Source: Oscillospiraceae bacterium (GTDB taxonomy: Bacteria; Bacillota; Clostridia; Oscillospirales; Ruminococcaceae). Taken from it: DNA of 64,000 nucleotides. Positions within the stretch are counted from its first letter, which is position 1. Each line of letters opens with the position of its first letter. The notes beneath the pieces were generated by a model. That model ran no database searches and had not been told where the DNA came from. It was given only the letters and a program-made list of their open reading frames with translations. Of this stretch, positions 40,705-49,668 are shown piece after piece. The stretch covers positions 1 to 64,000 of the forward strand of contig JAFUIS010000005.1 of assembly GCA_017468365.1 (NCBI GenBank). Direction: 5' to 3'. A program made the position numbers and the translations under genes.

Positions 40705-42822
40705 TCAGCCGTTTCTTTTCTGTTTTGCTTCGATGTCAGCAAGAGCGTCTTTTCTGGAAAGGTTGATTCTGCCCTGCTGGTCGATTTCGACAACTTTTAC
40801 GATGACTTCGTCGCCGGGTTTTACAACGTCTTCGACTTTTTCAACGCGGTTTTTGTCAAGTTTGGAAATGTGGCAAAGGCCTTCTTTTCCGGGAGCAATC
40901 TCTACGAATGCGCCGAACTGCATAAGGCGGGTTACTTTGCCTTTATAGATAGCGCCGACTTCGGGATCCATGGTGATGGTCTGGATGATCTGGATGGCTC
41001 TTCTTGCGTTATCAATATCCATACCGGAAACAAATACGCTGCCGTCTTCTTCAATGTCGATTTTAACGTCGCATTCTGCGCAGATCTTCTGGATGGTTTT
41101 GCCGCCGGAACCGATAACGTCACGAATCTTGTCGGTATCGATTTTGATGGTGAGCATTTTGGGAGCATATTTGGAAAGCTCTGCTCTCGGTTCTGCAATT
41201 GCGGGAGCCATGATATCGTCAAGGATGTAGAAACGGGCTTTTTCGGTTTTGTCGAGAGCCTCTTTGATGATTTCAGGAGTAAGGCCGTCGCATTTGAGGT
41301 CCATCTGAATTGCGGTGATACCGTCTTTGGTACCTGCAACTTTGAAGTCCATATCGCCGAAGAAGTCTTCAAGGCCCTGGATATCGACCATGGTCATCCA
41401 ACGGTCGCCTTCGGTGATAAGGCCGCAGGAAATACCTGCAACAGGTTTTTTGATCGGAACACCTGCATCCATAAGTGCAAGGGTGGAACCGCAGATTGCA
41501 CCCTGGCTGGTGGAGCCGTTGGAAGAAAGAACTTCGGAAACGGTTCTGATTGCATAGGGGAATTCTTCTACGGGCGGGATAACGGGTTCAAGGGCTCTTT
41601 CAGCAAGAGCGCCGTGACCGATCTCACGTCTGCCGGGACCACGGGAAGGTCTGGTTTCGCCTACGGAATAGGAAGGCATGTTGTACTGGTGCATATAGCG
41701 TTTGGTTGCTACGCCGTCAATGCCGTCGAGTTCCTGGGATTCGGAAACAAGGCCGAGGGTTGCAACGGTGAGTACCTGGGTCTGTCCGCGGGTGAACATA
41801 CCGCTGCCGTGGGTTCTGGGAAGAAGGCCTACTTCTGCGGCAAGAGGTCTGATTTCATCAAGACCGCGGCCGTCAACACGTTTGCCGTCGTCGATGAGCC
41901 AACGTCTTACAACGTATTTCTGAAGTTTATAGATAGCCTCGTCGATTTTGAGGATATCGTCGGGATAGATTTCGTCGAATTTTTCATGAACAGCAGCGAT
42001 GATGGGCTGAAGAGCTGCATCGCGAACGTTTTTGTCGTCGGTGTCAAGAGCTCTTCTGATATCTTCGATTGCAAATTCTTTGATTTCTTCGAACATTTCT
42101 GCGGGAACGTCGATTACCTGATATTCGAATTTTTCTTTACCGATCTCTGCAACAACGCTGTTGATGAAGTTTACCATTTTAACGTTTTCTTCGTGAGCAG
42201 TCATGATTGCTTTGAGCATGGTGGCGTTGTCAACTTCGTTTGCGCCTGCTTCGATCATAACAACTTTTTTGTCGGTGGAAGAAACGATAAGGTGAAGGTC
42301 AGATTTTGCGTCCTGTTCAGCGGTGGGGTTGAGAATGATCTCGCCGTCAACAAGGCCAACTTCGCAGCCTGCGATAGGTCCGTTCCACGGAACGTCGGAA
42401 ATTGCAACAGCCATGGAAGCGCCGATCATTCCGCACATGCAGTAGGAATAGTCGGGGTCAACGGACATTGCGGACATAACTACTGCGCAGTCGTTTCTCA
42501 TATCTTTGGGGAAAAGAGGGCGCATGGGACGGTCGATTACACGGCTGTCAAGAATTGCTCTGTCGGTGGGGCGGCCTTCTCTTCTGGGGAAAGAGCCGGG
42601 GATTTTGCCGACGGAATAAAGCTTTTCGTCAAAATCGACGGAAAGAGGGAAATAGTCGATTCCTTCGCGGGGGGTCTTGCTTGCGGTAACGTTGCAAAGA
42701 ACAGCGGTTTCGCCGTATCTTACAAGAATGGAAGCGTTTGCGAGGCAGCACATTTTGCCGGTCTCAAAGCTGATTTTTCTGCCGCAGTATTCGGTTTCAA
42801 AAACTCTGTAATTTTCGAACAT
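40705..42822 (-). CDS. pnp: Polyribonucleotide nucleotidyltransferase (PNPase)
   Basis: A 705-residue enzyme with two RNase PH-like domains, a KH domain (IKIDTDKIRDVIGSGGKTIQ near residue 555) and an S1 domain (VGAIYKGKVTRLMQFGAFVE). FPRREGRPTDRAILDSRVID and GGGRREIGHGALAERAL-type motifs are in place. It degrades RNA 3' to 5' by phosphorolysis. The start is the ATG at 42822 with GGAGG upstream; the frame is open 25 codons further back but that extension lies in the structured leader. Gene order rpsO-pnp matches that of most bacteria. Confidence 0.97.
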   Translation of the reverse strand: MFENYRVFETEYCGRKISFETGKMCCLANASILVRYGETAVLCNVTASKTPREGIDYFPLSVDFDEKLYSVGKIPGSFPRREGRPTDRAILDSRVIDRPMRPLFPKDMRNDCAVVMSAMSVDPDYSYCMCGMIGASMAVAISDVPWNGPIAGCEVGLVDGEIILNPTAEQDAKSDLHLIVSSTDKKVVMIEAGANEVDNATMLKAIMTAHEENVKMVNFINSVVAEIGKEKFEYQVIDVPAEMFEEIKEFAIEDIRRALDTDDKNVRDAALQPIIAAVHEKFDEIYPDDILKIDEAIYKLQKYVVRRWLIDDGKRVDGRGLDEIRPLAAEVGLLPRTHGSGMFTRGQTQVLTVATLGLVSESQELDGIDGVATKRYMHQYNMPSYSVGETRPSRGPGRREIGHGALAERALEPVIPPVEEFPYAIRTVSEVLSSNGSTSQGAICGSTLALMDAGVPIKKPVAGISCGLITEGDRWMTMVDIQGLEDFFGDMDFKVAGTKDGITAIQMDLKCDGLTPEIIKEALDKTEKARFYILDDIMAPAIAEPRAELSKYAPKMLTIKIDTDKIRDVIGSGGKTIQKICAECDVKIDIEEDGSVFVSGMDIDNARRAIQIIQTITMDPEVGAIYKGKVTRLMQFGAFVEIAPGKEGLCHISKLDKNRVEKVEDVVKPGDEVIVKVVEIDQQGRINLSRKDALADIEAKQKRNG

Positions 42823-42853
42823 AAAAAAATACCTCCGTTTTAAATTTTTGCGC

Positions 42854-42960
42854 GCGGCAAAAACAAAAGCGGAAGCGGGAATAAACAATAAATCCAAAAA
42901 CCAAAATCTTCTTTGGTCCCTCGATTAACTGCTTATTTCCGTGCCTGCCGTTTTTGCCGC
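42854..42960 (-). promoter_or_regulatory. Structured pnp leader with long-range inverted repeat
   Basis: GCGGCAAAAAC and GTTTTTGCCGC form a perfect 11-bp inverted repeat (42854-42864 and 42950-42960) that encloses 85 bases just upstream of pnp. A smaller ACCAAA / TTTGGT hairpin sits inside. In E. coli a leader stem cut by RNase III is the basis of PNPase autoregulation; a similar role here is an inference. Confidence 0.5.
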
Positions 42961-42990
42961 ACATTCTGATTATTGGTTTTCTAACTCAAT

Positions 42991-43025
42991 AAAGTCAGGG
43001 GAAAATAAAATTTTCCCCTGACTTT
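42991..43025 (-). promoter_or_regulatory. Strong hairpin between rpsO and pnp
   Basis: AAAGTCAGGGGAAAA / TTTTCCCCTGACTTT is a perfect 15-bp stem with a 5-base loop, 13 bases after the rpsO stop. There is no clear T run after it on the minus strand, so it is more likely a processing or mRNA-stabilising stem, or a leaky terminator, than a full stop. Confidence 0.7.
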
Positions 43026-43038
43026 AAAAAAGACAAAA

Positions 43039-43305
43039 TTATCGTCTGATACCGAGTTTTGCAATGATTGCACGATAACGTTCGATGTCGGTTCTCATGA
43101 GGTAGTTAAGAAGGTTTCTTCTTTTACCAACCATTTTGAAAAGGCCGCGGCGGGAATGGTTATCTTTTTTGTGCTCTTTAAGATGCTCGGTAAGGTCAGT
43201 AATTCTTTTGGTAAGAACTGCGATCTGAACTTCGGGGGAACCGGTGTCGGTTTCGTGAAGTCTGTTAGCAACGATTACTTCGGTTTTTTCTTCCTGTCTC
43301 ATCAT
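43039..43305 (-). CDS. rpsO: Ribosomal protein uS15
   Basis: An 88-residue S15 of standard length: [20 protein letters not shown] at residues 17-36, then [20 protein letters not shown] and [20 protein letters not shown]. It binds the central domain of 16S rRNA. Two consecutive ATG codons open the frame; GAGGTGA is 6 bases from the first. The leader of about 150 bases is long enough for the usual S15 autoregulation. Confidence 0.97.
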   Translation of the reverse strand: MMRQEEKTEVIVANRLHETDTGSPEVQIAVLTKRITDLTEHLKEHKKDNHSRRGLFKMVGKRRNLLNYLMRTDIERYRAIIAKLGIRR

Positions 43306-43458
43306 AGTGATTCACCTCAAAAAAATTTTTTATTTGTTTGGCTTTTTCGCAGGAAAGGGCGAAATGCTTTTGAGGCAACCGCTACCGGACGTTCATCGCG
43401 TTCAGCGGACAAACCCTTTTCCGGGAAAAAGTTAATGCCGAACATAGTCAGCCTTAAA
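43306..43458 (-). promoter_or_regulatory. rpsO 5' leader, possible S15-binding autoregulatory element
   Basis: A 150-base untranslated leader that is GC-richer than other spacers and can fold: CCGGAAAAGGG, GTCCGCTGAACGCGATGAAC and GTCCGGTAGCGG segments offer several short stems. S15 represses its own translation in many bacteria through unrelated leader folds. No known consensus is matched by eye. Confidence 0.4.
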
Positions 43459-43487
43459 ATTATATCAAACGAAATCGCTTTTGTAAA
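43459..43487 (-). promoter_or_regulatory. Promoter of rpsO-pnp
   Basis: Minus-strand TTTACA, 17-base spacer, TATAAT. Confidence 0.8.
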
Positions 43488-43532
43488 GCCTTTTTTAAAG
43501 GTTTTTATAAATATTTTTCCATTTATTTTATA

Positions 43533-44615
43533 TTATTCCGCATTGGCAACACCCGGAAAAATATCGTAATATTTTTCTCCGCTTTTCGCCATATATTTTA
43601 CTTTCAGCGGACCGCGAAGTTTCTCAATAGGTTCGATTTTAAAATAATTCGTCCATTCGCCGGTTTTTGTATCAAGCGAAGCGATAAAGCAGCCGTCATC
43701 CGTTTTGAAATTTATCCAGATCTCGCTGCCATGCATATAAACTGTGCCGGGGGTGTTGATGCTTTCCGGCGAAAGTTTCTTTCCAAAAGGGTGCGGCACT
43801 TCGGCAATTTCGGTGATTTCTCCGGAACCGGAAATTTCAAAAATCACAACGTTTCCTTTTTTGTTGTATCCGGCGGCTTTGAAGGTGTTTTCTTCCGCGA
43901 CAATTCCGAAAAGTTCACATTCCGCGTCAATGACCTTCGTTTTTCCGGATTCGAAGTCATACGTTATGATGCATGACTTTCCGTTTTTTTCTGCGGGTAC
44001 CGCAAGCACGTCTTTTCCGGCGGAAAAAGAAGTATAGTCTATGCCCGAAATTTCCGCTCCGTTATAGTCTATGACAAAAGCCCGCTCCGCTTTTGCGTCT
44101 TTTGAAAAGCGGTACGCATATATGTGCTCATCGGAATCATCGAGAGTCATAAGATGAAAAGCGCCGTCAAAAAACAGAAAATCCGCAAAGCTTTCGTTTT
44201 GTTCAAGGATAAGTTCCGCTTCGGCGTCATTTATTATAACGGTATATTTATTCTGTCCCGAAATGGTTTTAAAAAACACGAAAGCTTCGTATTCCTTCGC
44301 GCCGTAATATTTCATCAGCTGGCCGTATTTTTCGCGCATATCCGAATCAACGGCTGAAAGCGGATAGGTTTCGGACCAGGTGCGGCCGTGTTTTTCGATT
44401 TCGAAAGCTTCGCCGTTTTCTATCCGGTAGGTATAGCTGTGGCAGGAAGTGCTGAGCATATCGACGAGGCTAAGGTCAAGGTCCTCGTAATAGAGAACGG
44501 GGAAAACTTTTTGTTCGCCCGCGGCGAAAGAATCGTTCGAAATCATCGGTGCTTCTGCTTTGCATCCGCAAAGCAGAAGCAAAACCGCAAGAACGGCAAA
44601 TAATTTTTTATACAC
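43533..44615 (-). CDS. Putative lipoprotein with beta-propeller-like repeats
   Basis: A 360-residue protein that starts at GTG 44615 (AAAGGAGGCG 5 bases before). A signal of KK plus LFAVLAVLLLLCG ends at Cys18 as the lipidation site. The remainder has many short strand pairs with alternating Tyr, Asp and Gly (DEHIYAYRFSKDAKAERAFV, SCIITYDFESGKTKV, GCFIASLDTKTGEWTNYF), suggestive of a surface beta-propeller; no family is recognised. Its ribosome site lies in the 3' arm of the hairpin that follows ribF. Probably a single-gene unit or read through from ribF. Confidence 0.72.
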   Translation of the reverse strand: MYKKLFAVLAVLLLLCGCKAEAPMISNDSFAAGEQKVFPVLYYEDLDLSLVDMLSTSCHSYTYRIENGEAFEIEKHGRTWSETYPLSAVDSDMREKYGQLMKYYGAKEYEAFVFFKTISGQNKYTVIINDAEAELILEQNESFADFLFFDGAFHLMTLDDSDEHIYAYRFSKDAKAERAFVIDYNGAEISGIDYTSFSAGKDVLAVPAEKNGKSCIITYDFESGKTKVIDAECELFGIVAEENTFKAAGYNKKGNVVIFEISGSGEITEIAEVPHPFGKKLSPESINTPGTVYMHGSEIWINFKTDDGCFIASLDTKTGEWTNYFKIEPIEKLRGPLKVKYMAKSGEKYYDIFPGVANAE

Positions 44616-44667
44616 AAAAACGCCTCCTTTTGTTCCTATAAGCATAGTAACTCAGGCAAGGCGTTTT
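44616..44667 (-). terminator. ribF terminator whose 3' arm is the next gene's ribosome binding site
   Basis: On the minus strand AAAACGCCT pairs with AGGCGTTTT across a 33-base loop that has an inner CTAT/ATAG stem; five T follow and the GTG start comes at once. The AGGAGGCG Shine-Dalgarno lies partly in the 3' arm, so hairpin formation would stop transcription or hide the ribosome site. Confidence 0.55.
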
Positions 44668-44682
44668 GCAGCAGATTTCGTT

Positions 44683-45627
44683 TTAAATTCCGAGGAGTTT
44701 TGCGGTTTCTTCTCCGCGGGTCCTTATCCAGCGGTTCGAAAGGCGTTCGGCATTGCTTCTGTCGATAGCAATCCTTGCAAAAAGTTCCTCGCGGTTTTTA
44801 AAAACCATTTCCTCCCTGACAAAATCAATGAGGAAAACCGGAACTTTTTTTCCGTAAAGGTCGGCGCTCATTCCGATAAGGTGGGTTTCTGCCGCGGGAA
44901 TGTTTGCGTCGGAAACGGTGGGTTTTACTCCGACGTTGGTCACTGCGGGATAGAATTTTCCGTCAACATAAGCGGCGGAAACATAGACGCCGTATTTCGG
45001 GATTATGTAGCCTTCGGCAATGGGCTGGTTTATGGTGGGAAGTCCGAATTCCCTTCCGAGCTTGTTGCCTTTTACTATTTCGGTTTCGATGCAGAAAGGA
45101 TAACCTGTAAGAAGTTCCACTTCGGGCATATCGCCTCTTTCGGCTGCTGCACGGATCCTTGTGGAACTTATGGCTTCGCCTTTGTCAAAAACTTTTTCGA
45201 CGGCACAGAATTCCATTCCGTATTTTTCACAGAATTCCTTCATTTCGGCTGCGCCGCAGGAAGCTTTGTGACCAAAGCGGTAATCCGTTCCGCAGACGAC
45301 TTTTTTGCAGCGGAGTTTTCCCACAAGAATATCGCGGACGAATTCTTCGCCGGAAAGGTCTTTTACGTCGGCGAAATCCGGTGCAAAAACGTGAGCGATG
45401 CCGCAGGCTTTCATGATGCTGAATTTTATTTCCGGAGGTTCAAGGCGCTTTGCGCCGGCTTTTCCGGTGGGAAGGCTTTTTTCCGAAAAAGTGAATACCC
45501 ATGGTTCAAGGTCCTTTGAATTCACCGCACGGCGAAGAACTTCGCGGTGACCGCGGTGGACTCCGTCAAAAACGCCGAGGGCGACCGCTGTTTCTTTTTG
45601 CGGAAATTCAGTTGTGATAAATTCCAT
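44683..45627 (-). CDS. ribF: Bifunctional riboflavin kinase/FAD synthetase
   Basis: A 314-residue enzyme. The N-terminal FMN adenylyltransferase domain has ALGVFDGVHRGHREVLRRAV near residue 16 (HxGH-type) and ISSTRIRAAAERGDMPEVE near 150; the C-terminal kinase domain has NKLGREFGLPTINQP near 185 with the GxPTxN motif and YGVYVSAAYVDGKFYPAVTN. It turns riboflavin into FMN and FAD. It is the last gene of the long ruv-ecf operon, 5 bases after truA, and flavin synthesis next to an ECF transporter module is functionally suggestive. Confidence 0.97.
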   Translation of the reverse strand: MEFITTEFPQKETAVALGVFDGVHRGHREVLRRAVNSKDLEPWVFTFSEKSLPTGKAGAKRLEPPEIKFSIMKACGIAHVFAPDFADVKDLSGEEFVRDILVGKLRCKKVVCGTDYRFGHKASCGAAEMKEFCEKYGMEFCAVEKVFDKGEAISSTRIRAAAERGDMPEVELLTGYPFCIETEIVKGNKLGREFGLPTINQPIAEGYIIPKYGVYVSAAYVDGKFYPAVTNVGVKPTVSDANIPAAETHLIGMSADLYGKKVPVFLIDFVREEMVFKNREELFARIAIDRSNAERLSNRWIRTRGEETAKLLGI

Positions 45628-45632
45628 TTCTG

Positions 45633-46385
45633 TCAGTCCTCTTCCTCATCATAAAGTACATAGTCAAGATAAAGTCCTTCGGGTCTTGCAGTCCTTCCGG
45701 CTTTTTTGCGGTCTTTGGATTCGATTATATCAAGAATTTCGTCCGGTTCGATTTTTCCTTCGTTAACTTCAAGCAAGGTTCCTACCATGATGCGGACCAT
45801 GTTGTAAAGGAACCCATCGCCTGTGACGGAAAAAGTAACGAGGTCCCCTTCCCTTTCTACCTGGCAATCGAAAACCGTTCTGGTGCAGTCTTCCTGTTCA
45901 CCGTTGGAACCGCAGAAGGCGGAAAAATCATGGGTGCCGATGAAATCGGTGCAGACCGCATCAAGGAAGTTTTCGTCAAGGGGTTTGGGATAGTGGAGCG
46001 CAAGTCCCTGCCAGAATGGGCTCATATAAGGCGCGTTCCAGATTTTATAAACATAGCGTTTTCCCTTACAGGAATAGCGCGCATGAAAATCGTCGGAAAC
46101 CTCTTCACAATCCACCGCGGCAATATCGTCCGGAAGAATTGCATCAAGGCTTCTTCTGATATGGTCGCAGGTGAAGTCGCTTTCGGTTTTAAAGCTGACG
46201 CAGAACATGTTTGCGTGTACCCCGGCGTCCGTTCTGGAACAGCCTTTTACGTCGGGTCTTTCGCCCTGAAAAAGGGTCTGCATAGCGTCCTGAAGGGTCT
46301 CGCAGACGGTCACGGCGTTCTTCTGCACCTGAAAGCCGTGGTAATTGGTGCCCTTATAAGAAATGGTCAGAAGAAGGTTTCTCAA
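45633..46385 (-). CDS. truA: tRNA pseudouridine synthase A
   Basis: A 250-residue pseudouridine synthase for tRNA positions 38-40. Catalytic D53 is in CSRTDAGVHANMF; other landmarks are ISYKGTNYHGFQVQ, YVYKIWNAPYMSPFW and the closing FLYNMVRIMVGTLLEV. The ATG overlaps the ecfT stop by 4 bases, the usual ecfA1-ecfA2-ecfT-truA order of Firmicutes. Confidence 0.97.
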   Translation of the reverse strand: MRNLLLTISYKGTNYHGFQVQKNAVTVCETLQDAMQTLFQGERPDVKGCSRTDAGVHANMFCVSFKTESDFTCDHIRRSLDAILPDDIAAVDCEEVSDDFHARYSCKGKRYVYKIWNAPYMSPFWQGLALHYPKPLDENFLDAVCTDFIGTHDFSAFCGSNGEQEDCTRTVFDCQVEREGDLVTFSVTGDGFLYNMVRIMVGTLLEVNEGKIEPDEILDIIESKDRKKAGRTARPEGLYLDYVLYDEEED

Positions 46386-47200
46386 AGACGGAACACCTCC
46401 GGTCCGAACATATTCATAAAAATTATAGCCGCAAATCCGCCGGCAACAAAAAGTGCCGCGCCAAAATCTTTTGCGGTGAGTTTAAGCTGCTTCATACGGG
46501 TTCTGCCTTCGCCGCCGTGATAGCAGCGGCACTCCATTGCAAGGGCAAGTTCGTCCGCTCTTCTGAATGCAGAAACAAAAAGCGGAATAAGGATGGGAAT
46601 AAGAGCCTTGGCTCTCTGGATAATATTGCCGCTTTCCATATCCGCACCCCTTGCCTTCTGGGCGGCCATTATCTTCTGAGTTTCATCGATAAGAGTGGGA
46701 ATGAAACGAAGAGCAATGGTCATCATCATGGAAAGTTCGTGGACCGGAACTTTGATTTTCTGGAGCGGCTTGAGCAGGCGTTCAAGTCCGTCGGTAAGGG
46801 CAATGGGGGTGGTGGTATAGGTAAGAAGGCTGCTTCCTGCGATAAGGCAGATTATGCGGATACACATGAGCACCGCGGTGAGCACGCCTTTTCCGGAAAC
46901 GGAGATGAATTTCCATTCGAATATCGGATCGCCCTCAACAAAGAAAACGTTGAGCACGGCAGTGAAGATGATGATGGGCATGATGGGTTTTATGCACTTG
47001 ATAACGAGCTTCCAGGGAAGTTTTGAAAGGGCATAGAACACGACTGCCATCGCCGCGCCGATAAGAAGAGAGAAAAGTCCGTCCGCAACGAAAAGAAGGA
47101 CGATATAGGCGATGATAAGAATGAGTTTCATTCTTGGGTCAAGGCGGTGGATTATGGAATCACCGGGAAAATACTGGCCGAAAGTGATATCTTTAATCAT
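46382..47200 (-). CDS. ecfT: ECF transporter transmembrane subunit EcfT
   Basis: A 272-residue membrane protein. It starts [20 protein letters not shown], followed by DPRMKLILIIAYIVLLF, three to four more spans, and the two cytoplasmic coupling helices with the Ala-Arg-Gly-type motifs (MAAQKARGAD near 190 and SAFRRADELALAMECRCY near 225). It links the ATPases to interchangeable S components. The start is ATG 47200, after GGAGGCGAAGAGA, and overlaps the ecfA2 end; the frame is open 35 codons further back inside ecfA2. Confidence 0.95.
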   Translation of the reverse strand: MIKDITFGQYFPGDSIIHRLDPRMKLILIIAYIVLLFVADGLFSLLIGAAMAVVFYALSKLPWKLVIKCIKPIMPIIIFTAVLNVFFVEGDPIFEWKFISVSGKGVLTAVLMCIRIICLIAGSSLLTYTTTPIALTDGLERLLKPLQKIKVPVHELSMMMTIALRFIPTLIDETQKIMAAQKARGADMESGNIIQRAKALIPILIPLFVSAFRRADELALAMECRCYHGGEGRTRMKQLKLTAKDFGAALFVAGGFAAIIFMNMFGPEVFRL

Positions 47201-48068
47201 TCTCTTCGCCTCCTTTTTTAAGGAGTTTGAGCACCGCTTCTTTTGCTTCGGCAACGGTGAGCACGCTTTCGGGAACGTTTGCTCCGTTTTCGCGGAGTTT
47301 TGCAAAAACGCGGCTTATCTGGGGAACTTCAAGACCTATTTCGCAAAGTTCTTCAACGCGTTTGAACACTTCGCGGGTCTCGCCGTACATGGCGACCTTG
47401 GAATGGTTCATTATGAGCACGTGGCTTGCAAAACGGGCAACGTCCTCCATGCTGTGAGAAACGAGAATTACAGTTGCACCGGTGCGGTCATGATAGTTCT
47501 TTATCTCGGAAAGGATGAATTCGCGGCCTTTGGGGTCAAGTCCTGCGGTGGGCTCATCAAGAATGAGCACCTCGGGGCGCATTGCGAGCACACCGGCGAT
47601 AGCAACTCTTCTTTTTTCGCCGCCGGAAAGTTCAAAGGGCGATTTTTCAAGATAATCTTCGGTAAGACCGGTGAGTTTTGCGGCTTCGATAACTCTTGCT
47701 TCGATCTCTTCTTCGGAAAGTCCCATGTTTTTGGGGCCGAAGGCGATATCCTTGCGTACGGTCTCTTCAAAAAGCTGGTGCTCGGGATACTGGAAAACAA
47801 GACCTACCTTGAAGCGGAATCTTCTTATATCCTTGGGATTTGCCCAAAGGTCTTCGCCGCCGATGAAAATTTTTCCCTCGCTGGGTTTAAGAAGTCCGTT
47901 GAGATGCTGGATGAGGGTGGATTTTCCCGAACCGGTATGACCGATAAGGCCTACGAAAGAGCCTTTTTCGATTTCAATATTGACGTTGTCGATAGCGCGG
48001 TGCTCATAGGGAGTTCCGGCGGAATAGATATAGCTGAGGCCTTCAGTTTTAATGATTTTTTCAGCCAT
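47193..48068 (-). CDS. ecfA2: ECF transporter ATPase EcfA2
   Basis: A 291-residue ABC ATPase. Walker A is GHTGSGKST (43-51), Q-loop [16 protein letters not shown], signature [17 protein letters not shown], Walker [13 protein letters not shown] and the switch histidine in LVSHSMED. It ends in a C-terminal extension that dimerises ECF ATPases. The start is ATG 48068; GGCGGTGAG lies upstream, inside the end of ecfA1, and the two genes overlap by 8 bases. Confidence 0.95.
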   Translation of the reverse strand: MAEKIIKTEGLSYIYSAGTPYEHRAIDNVNIEIEKGSFVGLIGHTGSGKSTLIQHLNGLLKPSEGKIFIGGEDLWANPKDIRRFRFKVGLVFQYPEHQLFEETVRKDIAFGPKNMGLSEEEIEARVIEAAKLTGLTEDYLEKSPFELSGGEKRRVAIAGVLAMRPEVLILDEPTAGLDPKGREFILSEIKNYHDRTGATVILVSHSMEDVARFASHVLIMNHSKVAMYGETREVFKRVEELCEIGLEVPQISRVFAKLRENGANVPESVLTVAEAKEAVLKLLKKGGEEND

Positions 48069-48930
48069 TGTTCTCACCGCCTTTCAAAAGTTTTTCAAGT
48101 GCGGCAACGCATTCTTCCTCGGTGAGCACGCAATCCGGAAGGTCAAAGCCTTCTTTTTTTAGCTCGTGGCAAAGCTCGGTCACCTGGGGAACATCAAGAC
48201 CGATTTTTTTGATTTCGTCGACTTTTGCAAAAACTTCGCGGGGAGTGGAATCCATAATGACCTTTCCGTCATCAACAATGGCAACACGGTCGCACATAGC
48301 CGCCTCGTCCATATAGTGGGTGATGATGACAACGGTGATTCCAAGTTCTTTATTGAGCTGTTTTATGGTCTCCATTACCTCACGGCGGCCTTTGGGATCA
48401 AGCATTGCGGTGGGTTCGTCAAGAACAACGCATTTGGGGCGCATTGCAACAATGCCCGCAATGGCTATACGCTGTTTCTGTCCGCCGGAAAGCTGGTTGG
48501 GCGCATGAAGACGGTATTCATACATATCGACTTTTTTGAGGGCATCGTCAACGCGCTCGCGAATTTCCTTTGGCGGAACACCAAGGTTTTCGAGTGCGAA
48601 GGCAACGTCCTCCTCAATAATGGTGGCAACTATCTGGTTGTCCGGATTCTGGAAAACCATTCCCACTTCCTGACGGATCTCAAAAAGCCTTGATTCCTCG
48701 GCGGTTTTTATTCCGTTTACGGAAACTTCGCCCTCGCCGGGAACAAGAATCGCATTGAAATGTTTCGCAAGGGTGGATTTTCCCGAGCCGTTATGTCCCA
48801 AAACCGCGACAAATTCGCCCTCTTCGATGGAGATGCTTACTCCGTCAAGAACAAGGGGCGGTATCACGTCGTCATAAGCGGGATAGCTAAAGCTTATGCT
48901 GTTTGCTTCGATAAAACTTTTCTTTGACAT
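48061..48930 (-). CDS. ecfA1: ECF transporter ATPase EcfA1
   Basis: A 289-residue ABC ATPase. Walker [10 protein letters not shown] (45-53), Q-loop [20 protein letters not shown], signature LSGGQKQR (147-154), Walker [14 protein letters not shown] and switch [13 protein letters not shown] is the typical EcfA1 feature. With EcfA2 and EcfT it forms the shared motor of group II ECF transporters; the two S components in this window (16363 and 40073) are not adjacent to it. Confidence 0.95.
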   Translation of the reverse strand: MSKKSFIEANSISFSYPAYDDVIPPLVLDGVSISIEEGEFVAVLGHNGSGKSTLAKHFNAILVPGEGEVSVNGIKTAEESRLFEIRQEVGMVFQNPDNQIVATIIEEDVAFALENLGVPPKEIRERVDDALKKVDMYEYRLHAPNQLSGGQKQRIAIAGIVAMRPKCVVLDEPTAMLDPKGRREVMETIKQLNKELGITVVIITHYMDEAAMCDRVAIVDDGKVIMDSTPREVFAKVDEIKKIGLDVPQVTELCHELKKEGFDLPDCVLTEEECVAALEKLLKGGENNG

Positions 48931-48968
48931 TTTAAATCCTTTTTATGTGAATTTTAAAATCTTTTTCG

Positions 48969-49667
48969 TTATTTAAAAACCCATGTCACGATTTTTTCGG
49001 AAAGCGCCATTCCGCTTTTCCTTTGAAGAGCCATGGATTTTTCGTTTCCGACCACAACGTGGTCATAGGGTATCCTTCCTTCGGAAAGGCGGCGGTTGAT
49101 GACCCTTGCTTCAAGGGCTTCGCCGATTCCTCTTCTGCGGTATTCCGGAAGAACCTGCAAAAGTCCCATGGCGCCTTCGCCGTGGAATCCGACAAATGCG
49201 GCGCAGTTTCCGTCTTCGTCAAAAGCGCCGATCATTCCGTATTCGATGCGGCTTTTTATGTAATCCTCATCGTCGTCATAGTGGTCACAGACGAAACGGA
49301 GCTGTTCCATGGTGAGGGGCTTAATGGTGATTCCCGGCACCTCTTTTTCTTCCTTGCGCTCATCGGAAGGATATGCCGCCTGGTAACATGGCATGGTTTC
49401 CGCAGCGCCTTTTACAGCAAAAAATTCCGGAAGAAAGCGCAAGGGACGGATTATTGCCATATAGCGGTCTTTTTCGATGAGTTTTGCCATTTTCGTCATG
49501 GCTTCGGCGGAATTTGCGGAAATCGCATAGGGACCTTTTCCGCCGATGCGAAGCATCACGCCGTCCTCTTCGGAATAAAGCACCTTCGTTCCTTCGGTAA
49601 GAAGCGCATCGAGCATATCCGCATGGTATGCAAAATCTTTTTCGAGATAGGTTTTCGGGTCTTTCAT
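48969..49667 (-). CDS. GNAT-family N-acetyltransferase
   Basis: A 232-residue protein. The C-terminal half shows the acetyl-CoA fold: CAAFVGFHGEGAMGLLQVLPEYRRRGIGEALEARVI with the Q/RxxGxG/A-type loop YRRRGIGEAL near residue 177, then YDHVVVGNEKSMALQRKSGM. The N-terminal 90 residues form a second, degenerate part typical of FR47-like two-domain acetyltransferases. The substrate is unknown. It starts one base after the methyltransferase stop and belongs to the ruv-ecf operon. Confidence 0.85.
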   Translation of the reverse strand: MKDPKTYLEKDFAYHADMLDALLTEGTKVLYSEEDGVMLRIGGKGPYAISANSAEAMTKMAKLIEKDRYMAIIRPLRFLPEFFAVKGAAETMPCYQAAYPSDERKEEKEVPGITIKPLTMEQLRFVCDHYDDDEDYIKSRIEYGMIGAFDEDGNCAAFVGFHGEGAMGLLQVLPEYRRRGIGEALEARVINRRLSEGRIPYDHVVVGNEKSMALQRKSGMALSEKIVTWVFK

Positions 49668-49668
49668 T

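Noticed and set aside
40870-42843. Long antisense frame over pnp (657 codons)
   Set aside because: Shadow of a certain housekeeping gene; composition is that of a reversed reading frame.
42991-43025. Hairpin between rpsO and pnp as a plain terminator
   Set aside because: The stem is strong but the minus-strand sequence after it lacks a T run, so it is listed as a regulatory or processing stem instead.
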